Assembly (NCBI RefSeq): GCF_900683735.1
Contig: NZ_LR215979.1
Location: 1,302,001 to 1,366,000, forward strand
Length of the DNA: 64,000 bases
Direction: 5' to 3'
Source of the DNA: Fusobacterium ulcerans ATCC 49185
GTDB lineage: Bacteria; Fusobacteriota; Fusobacteriia; Fusobacteriales; Fusobacteriaceae
The position numbers and the translations under genes were made by a program. The stretch's first letter is position 1. Every line of letters begins with the position of its first letter. Shown here one piece after another: positions 62,514 through 64,000 of the stretch. A model generated the notes under the pieces. That model saw only the letters and a list, made by a program, of their open reading frames with translations, was not told the origin of the DNA and did no database searches.

Positions 62514-63062
62514 CTATTCCTCAGCAATATATGCGGCTTCTATATTTTTATCAAAATCTAATTTTTGATATAATGTTAGTTCAAATTTACCTATTCCTTC
62601 CTCAACAGATACAAAAAAATTCAATTTTTTTACAAAGACAAGTGGAATAGTCAATAGAAGTGGTGCTTCTTCTTCAGCAATAGTTTCTATTATAATTTTT
62701 TGATAACATTTACTTAGATTAGATTTACTCCATTCAATTATTTGTTTAATGTTATATCTGTTATGTTCGTATATTTTTTCTTCCATATTTTTTTCTATAT
62801 TCATTATTTCAAATTCAGAAAAACTTTCTTTCAAAATCTCTTTTGTTAATTCATTCATAATTTCATTATTTTTTATTTTAGAAGCCATCATTACTGTATC
62901 AGAATCTTCTATCTCTTTCTCTGTCATTCCATTTAATATTTTTCCAGTTATTTTAAAACTTCTATGATGTTTATTTCTTCCTATATATCTTTTTTCTATT
63001 TTTATGATTTCGTCACTAGATAGTGCTATTGCAAATCCAGCTACATACAATCTTACTTTCAT
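62514..63062 (-). CDS. Baseplate-like protein, 182 aa (hub-adjacent)
   Basis: Family not firmly recognised. A helical middle with many Glu/Lys residues is followed by a beta-rich end, VFVKKLNFFVSVEEGIGKFELTLYQKLDF. The pattern of a short turn followed by G-x-(F/Y)-x-L-T-L-x-x is also in the next upstream protein. It resembles the C-terminal strand of phage or injection-system LysM/gp53-like baseplate proteins. It lies 8 bp before the VgrG-like gene behind AAGGAGG. A baseplate role is inferred from context. Confidence 0.6.
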   Translation of the reverse strand: MKVRLYVAGFAIALSSDEIIKIEKRYIGRNKHHRSFKITGKILNGMTEKEIEDSDTVMMASKIKNNEIMNELTKEILKESFSEFEIMNIEKNMEEKIYEHNRYNIKQIIEWSKSNLSKCYQKIIIETIAEEEAPLLLTIPLVFVKKLNFFVSVEEGIGKFELTLYQKLDFDKNIEAAYIAEE

Positions 63063-63076
63063 TTATTCCTCCTTTT

Positions 63077-63685
63077 TTATAGATATTCAATGTTTTCTTT
63101 TATTATAGGATTCTTTCTTAGGGTAAGCTTATATATACCATTTCCTCTTTCTATGTCTATTTCTTCTTTATATTCATAGATATACATATTTTCAAGGAAA
63201 ATTATTATTGGATTGTCTTCTAATGGCAGTATTTCAATTATAATATCTCTATAATCTTTTTCATTGATATATTCTTGAGTGTACTGCCAGCTAGATATTT
63301 CAAAGACATTTTCTTTATTTAATTTTAAAAAATCACTATTAAGAAGATCTTCTTTTCTTTTTAAATCTAATTTTTTTCCAAACTTATTTTCTATATATTC
63401 CTTTGTTTTTCTATCTAAAAACTCTTCTTCTGGGTCTAGCTGTATATTTTTACTATAAAAATTTAATATTTTTCCTGTAATAATTACTTCTGGTTCGCTT
63501 TCATATTTAAATTTATTTTCTTTTTTTTCATTATAATATTCATTAAATAATTCTATTATTGGTTCTTTATTTAATAAATCATATGAAAATATATTGATAT
63601 TAATATCAATTATTTCTTTACTGGATAAAAGAATATGATCACTTTTATCAGGATTTTCAGTTCTAATTATTATTTTACTTTTCAT
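63077..63685 (-). CDS. Baseplate-like protein, 202 aa
   Basis: Not firmly recognised. It ends with IIFLENMYIYEYKEEIDIERGNGIYKLTLRKNP, closely parallel to the C-terminal strand of the 62514-63062 protein, so the two may be diverged relatives. The frame is open to 63781, but AGGAGGG fits the ATG at 63685, which begins MKSKIIIRTENPD. It is in line with the hub and spike genes. Confidence 0.6.
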   Translation of the reverse strand: MKSKIIIRTENPDKSDHILLSSKEIIDININIFSYDLLNKEPIIELFNEYYNEKKENKFKYESEPEVIITGKILNFYSKNIQLDPEEEFLDRKTKEYIENKFGKKLDLKRKEDLLNSDFLKLNKENVFEISSWQYTQEYINEKDYRDIIIEILPLEDNPIIIFLENMYIYEYKEEIDIERGNGIYKLTLRKNPIIKENIEYL

Positions 63686-63711
63686 TACTGTCCCTCCTAG
63701 AATATACTTAA

Positions 63712-63999
63712 TTAAAATACTGCTATTTCCCCTATTTGCATAGTTATATCTACTCCTAATACACCAAAGTGCTTTTCCCAAAACAAGTCTATCTCTATTC
63801 CTAAAGGAAGGAACATTTCTTTTATAAATTTAATTTTTGTTTGATTTTCTATATTTTTGGGATAGTTTAAATATACAACTATATTTGTATCAGAAGTAAG
63901 TTTGTCATATATTAAAGAATCTTTGAATATTTGTTTTACAGCTTTTTTGAAAGAGTCAATCATTCCAAGATAGTTATACATACAATGCAGTATATCTGC
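63712..63999 (-). CDS. C-terminal part of an unknown protein (runs off the window)
   Basis: The frame is open to the right edge, reading ADILHCMYNYLGMIDSFKKAV before the visible rest, and ends GVLGVDITMQIGEIAVF at 63712. An internal ATG at 63981 has no ribosome-binding site, so the true start lies beyond the window. LPLGIEIDLFWEKHFGV is compatible with a phage or injection-system wedge protein, but this is not a firm match. Confidence 0.5.
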   Translation of the reverse strand, partial: ADILHCMYNYLGMIDSFKKAVKQIFKDSLIYDKLTSDTNIVVYLNYPKNIENQTKIKFIKEMFLPLGIEIDLFWEKHFGVLGVDITMQIGEIAVF

Positions 64000-64000
64000 A

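Noticed and set aside
47124-64000. Interpretation of the far-right block as an ordinary prophage
   Set aside because: No capsid, terminase, holin, lysin or phage repressor is visible, while effector, PAAR-like and lipoprotein genes dominate. It remains to be tested with sequence beyond 64000.

Overview
The window is a low-GC, AT-rich chromosome segment of a Gram-negative, diderm anaerobe, most probably a Fusobacterium of the varium/ulcerans/mortiferum type. This is inferred from the strongly A/T-biased codon use, the Fusobacterium-style autotransporter with its KKRGRKITIGAVIGFLLS signal segment, barrel-type outer-membrane proteins, and an amino-acid and peptide fermentation gene set (Liv transporter, isoaspartyl dipeptidase, M20 hydrolase, AsnA). 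No tRNA, rRNA, CRISPR array or intact insertion sequence was seen.

Left part (1-24739). The window opens inside a branched-chain amino-acid ABC operon (livJ'-H-M-G-F plus a methyltransferase). A leftward YkvA-like protein and isoaspartyl dipeptidase follow, then a divergent MerR regulator / MATE exporter pair whose intergenic promoter has the 19-bp spacer typical of MerR control. Next come a large Gly-Tyr-repeat autotransporter, an AEC permease, asparagine synthetase A, and a polar amino-acid ABC operon behind a 300-nt leader with a mini-ORF and two terminator hairpins. A ComB-like phosphatase, DMT permease, radical SAM protein, RpiR regulator with NagB, an encapsulin/encapsulated-ferritin pair and a PhzF protein complete this part.

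Centre (24740-39405). A 625-bp AT-rich gap contains a 28-bp perfect dyad (25133-25160) built as 11+6+11 bp, with inner bases like bacterial dif sites. It lies 200 bp from a Xer-type tyrosine recombinase. Coding orientation is mostly + to the left of this site (about 17 of 24 genes) and mostly - to the right (about 30 of 39), so it is proposed as the chromosome-dimer resolution site in the terminus. Housekeeping genes follow (RsuA-like synthase, endonuclease IV, nitroreductase, ROK regulator, GNAT, Bax-inhibitor protein, alcohol dehydrogenase, HU). There is a decayed acetyltransferase gene and a second, FimB-sized tyrosine recombinase.

Right part (39554-47122). This holds an amidohydrolase/M20 pair, an epimerase, a periplasmic PheC-like binding protein, an RlpA-like lipoprotein, an outer-membrane barrel protein and a solitary EutH.

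Far right (47124-64000). An entirely leftward block looks like the effector/immunity end of a contractile injection (type VI-like) system. In transcription order it has three small baseplate-like proteins, a VgrG-like spike, two small unknown proteins, duplicated lipoproteins, a 1196-residue protein with a degenerate lipase-like region, a hydrophobic segment and a C-terminal PAAR-like (DUF4280-type) domain, a degenerate PP2C-TPR membrane protein, more lipoprotein paralogues, and a class-3 lipase with an intact GHSLGG motif. Repeated leader mini-ORFs, a stand-alone copy of the large protein's N-terminal module, and three lipoproteins sharing a nearly identical core show repeated duplication and recombination. 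The sheath, tube and ATPase genes expected for such a system are not in the window and would lie beyond 64000.
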